Below, piece by piece: positions 55,141 through 55,922 of a stretch of 55,922 bases of DNA. The DNA comes from an uncultured Porphyromonadaceae bacterium (GTDB lineage Bacteria > Bacteroidota > Bacteroidia > Bacteroidales > Muribaculaceae): contig CAJKBH010000025.1 of assembly GCA_905198125.1 (NCBI GenBank), forward strand, positions 1 through 55,922. Reading direction: 5' to 3'. The first letter of the stretch is position 1. Every line of letters starts with the position of its first letter. The notes beneath the pieces are model-generated. The model was not told the origin of the DNA. It was given only the letters and a program-made list of their open reading frames with translations, and did not search any database. The translations under genes and the position numbers were made by a program.

Positions 55141-55503
55141 ATGAGCGAACAGAACGAAAGCAAAGGTATGGAGCTGTATGAATATATAGTTGACCATGTG
55201 GACGAACTGGGGAGCGATCCGAAAGAGATAGTGGATCAGCTGAGGGCGGCCGACCAGACCGGACAGTTTCTGGCGAGCACGGCCCGTTATCTTGCGGCCA
55301 TAGACCGTGAGCGGTTCGAGGGGTGGCTGAGCCCTTTGGTAGAAGGTGCCATCGAGAAGGATCGCGAACGCCGTTACATCGGCTCGTTGCTCGAAGCCCT
55401 GTGGGGGCGCGATTACGAGGAGCGTGTGGCGGAACTGAAAGAGGCAGATAATAATTTCCGCCGGATATACCGGCGCATACACCCCGAGGAAGATGCGATG
55501 TAA
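55141..55503 (+). CDS. Small cytoplasmic protein of unknown function
   Basis: This 120-residue, strongly acidic, mostly helical protein has no signal peptide or membrane segment. It contains SDPKEIVDQLRAADQTGQFL (about residues 21-40) and a conserved-looking LSPLVEGAIEKDRERRYIGSL (about 63-83). I do not recognise a family. The frame opens at a TTG at 55114, but the ATG at 55141 is the credible start. It overlaps the next gene by 11 bp, so it is likely co-translated with the secreted cyclophilin; similar two-gene pairing may offer a clue to its role. Confidence 0.75.
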   Translation: MSEQNESKGMELYEYIVDHVDELGSDPKEIVDQLRAADQTGQFLASTARYLAAIDRERFEGWLSPLVEGAIEKDRERRYIGSLLEALWGRDYEERVAELKEADNNFRRIYRRIHPEEDAM

Positions 55504-55922
55504 CATACTGCTGGCGTTGCTGCTGGCGGCAGGAATGACAGCCAACGGCGGGGCAGCCGTGAAGCGGACGGCCACAAAGGCAAGAACGACCAAAACCGCC
55601 GTAAGAACAGGAACGGCGAAGAAAACCACGCGTGCCGCGCAATCGGCGAAAAGTAATCAGCAAAAGCAAAAGTCAGAGAAACCGACAATGGAGCAGAATG
55701 TAATGGTCGACTTCCAGACCACGATGGGTCCGATACGGATCAAACTGTACGACGATACACCCGCACACCGCGATAATTTCACGAAGCTGGTGAAGGAAGG
55801 ATTTTACGACGGGGTGCTGTTTCACCGCGTCATAGACGGATTCATGGTTCAGACCGGCGATCCGAATTCCAAGAATGCCGCGGCCGGCGAGGCGTTGGGC
55901 GCGGGAGACCCCAACTATACGG
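55493..55922 (+). CDS. Exported cyclophilin-type peptidyl-prolyl isomerase (partial, runs off window)
   Basis: The frame is open from ATG 55493 to the window end (143 codons and 1 base), with no stop. Residues 1-22 form a signal peptide. About 40 residues of basic, Lys/Thr/Ala-rich linker follow (RTATKARTTKTAVRTG). The cyclophilin domain then begins near residue 69 with VMVDFQTTMGPIRIKLYDD, FHRVIDGFMVQTGDP and the first part of the following loop. It should catalyse Xaa-Pro isomerisation in the periplasm. It overlaps the preceding gene by 11 bp. Confidence 0.9.
   Translation, partial: MRCNILLALLLAAGMTANGGAAVKRTATKARTTKTAVRTGTAKKTTRAAQSAKSNQQKQKSEKPTMEQNVMVDFQTTMGPIRIKLYDDTPAHRDNFTKLVKEGFYDGVLFHRVIDGFMVQTGDPNSKNAAAGEALGAGDPNYT

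Overview
The window is chromosomal DNA from a moderately GC-rich member of the Bacteroidales, most likely a Muribaculaceae-like gut bacterium. The phylum call rests on promoters of the Bacteroidetes type (TTTG, 20 bp, TAnnTTTG) at several operon heads, the near absence of Shine-Dalgarno sequences, a complex I without NuoE, NuoF and NuoG, a fused NuoCD, an ATP synthase a-subunit with a lipoprotein-like N-terminus, a short epsilon subunit, and Bacteroidales-only families such as DUF3822. The family-level call is an inference from base composition and gene content.

Layout. Positions 1-690 hold the 3' end of a 23S rRNA gene, its spacer, a 5S rRNA and a terminator. Positions 690-1590 have no gene but are rich in inverted and palindromic repeats; one hairpin family recurs at 2759-2843. 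Positions 1587-13898 carry a secreted protein and housekeeping genes: ansA, a DinF-type MATE transporter, DUF3822, rsmD, ribBA, an S9 peptidase, ispE, grpE and dnaJ. On the minus strand (14070-16159) lie an APC-type amino-acid transporter and an ECF sigma factor. Divergent from the sigma gene are a small membrane protein (possible anti-sigma), a Spy/CpxP-like periplasmic protein and a 1932-residue alpha-2-macroglobulin-like protein, which together look like an envelope-stress region. rnz and a lipoprotein gene follow.

Positions 25475-42986 form one bioenergetic block: nuoA-B-CD-H, then the whole ATP synthase set atpD-C-B-E-F-H-A-G, then nuoI-J-K-L-M-N. There is one recognisable promoter in front and one hairpin at the end. 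The proton pump and the proton-driven ATP synthase are therefore probably co-transcribed, with the atp genes sitting inside the nuo operon. atpE (c-ring) is bracketed by an A-rich leader and a strong intercistronic hairpin, which could raise its expression relative to its neighbours.

Positions 43081-48048 are a glycogen operon with a consensus promoter and terminator: GH133-type debranching enzyme, glycogen-synthase-like glycosyltransferase, and a GH57 enzyme with an unusual histone-H1-like Lys/Ala/Pro tail. The last part holds an acyl-CoA ligase, a convergent secreted GH2 glycosidase, the RNase P RNA gene with its own promoter and terminator, a YihY/BrkB-family membrane protein, a convergent overlapping cytidylate-kinase-like gene, a small unknown gene, and the start of a secreted cyclophilin that runs off the window.

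No tRNA, CRISPR array, complete insertion sequence, prophage or obvious transferred island was seen. The clearest oddities are the nested nuo-atp operon, the control signals around atpE, the GH57 tail, the intergenic repeat families, and a Leu-TTA before Gly codon-pair habit.
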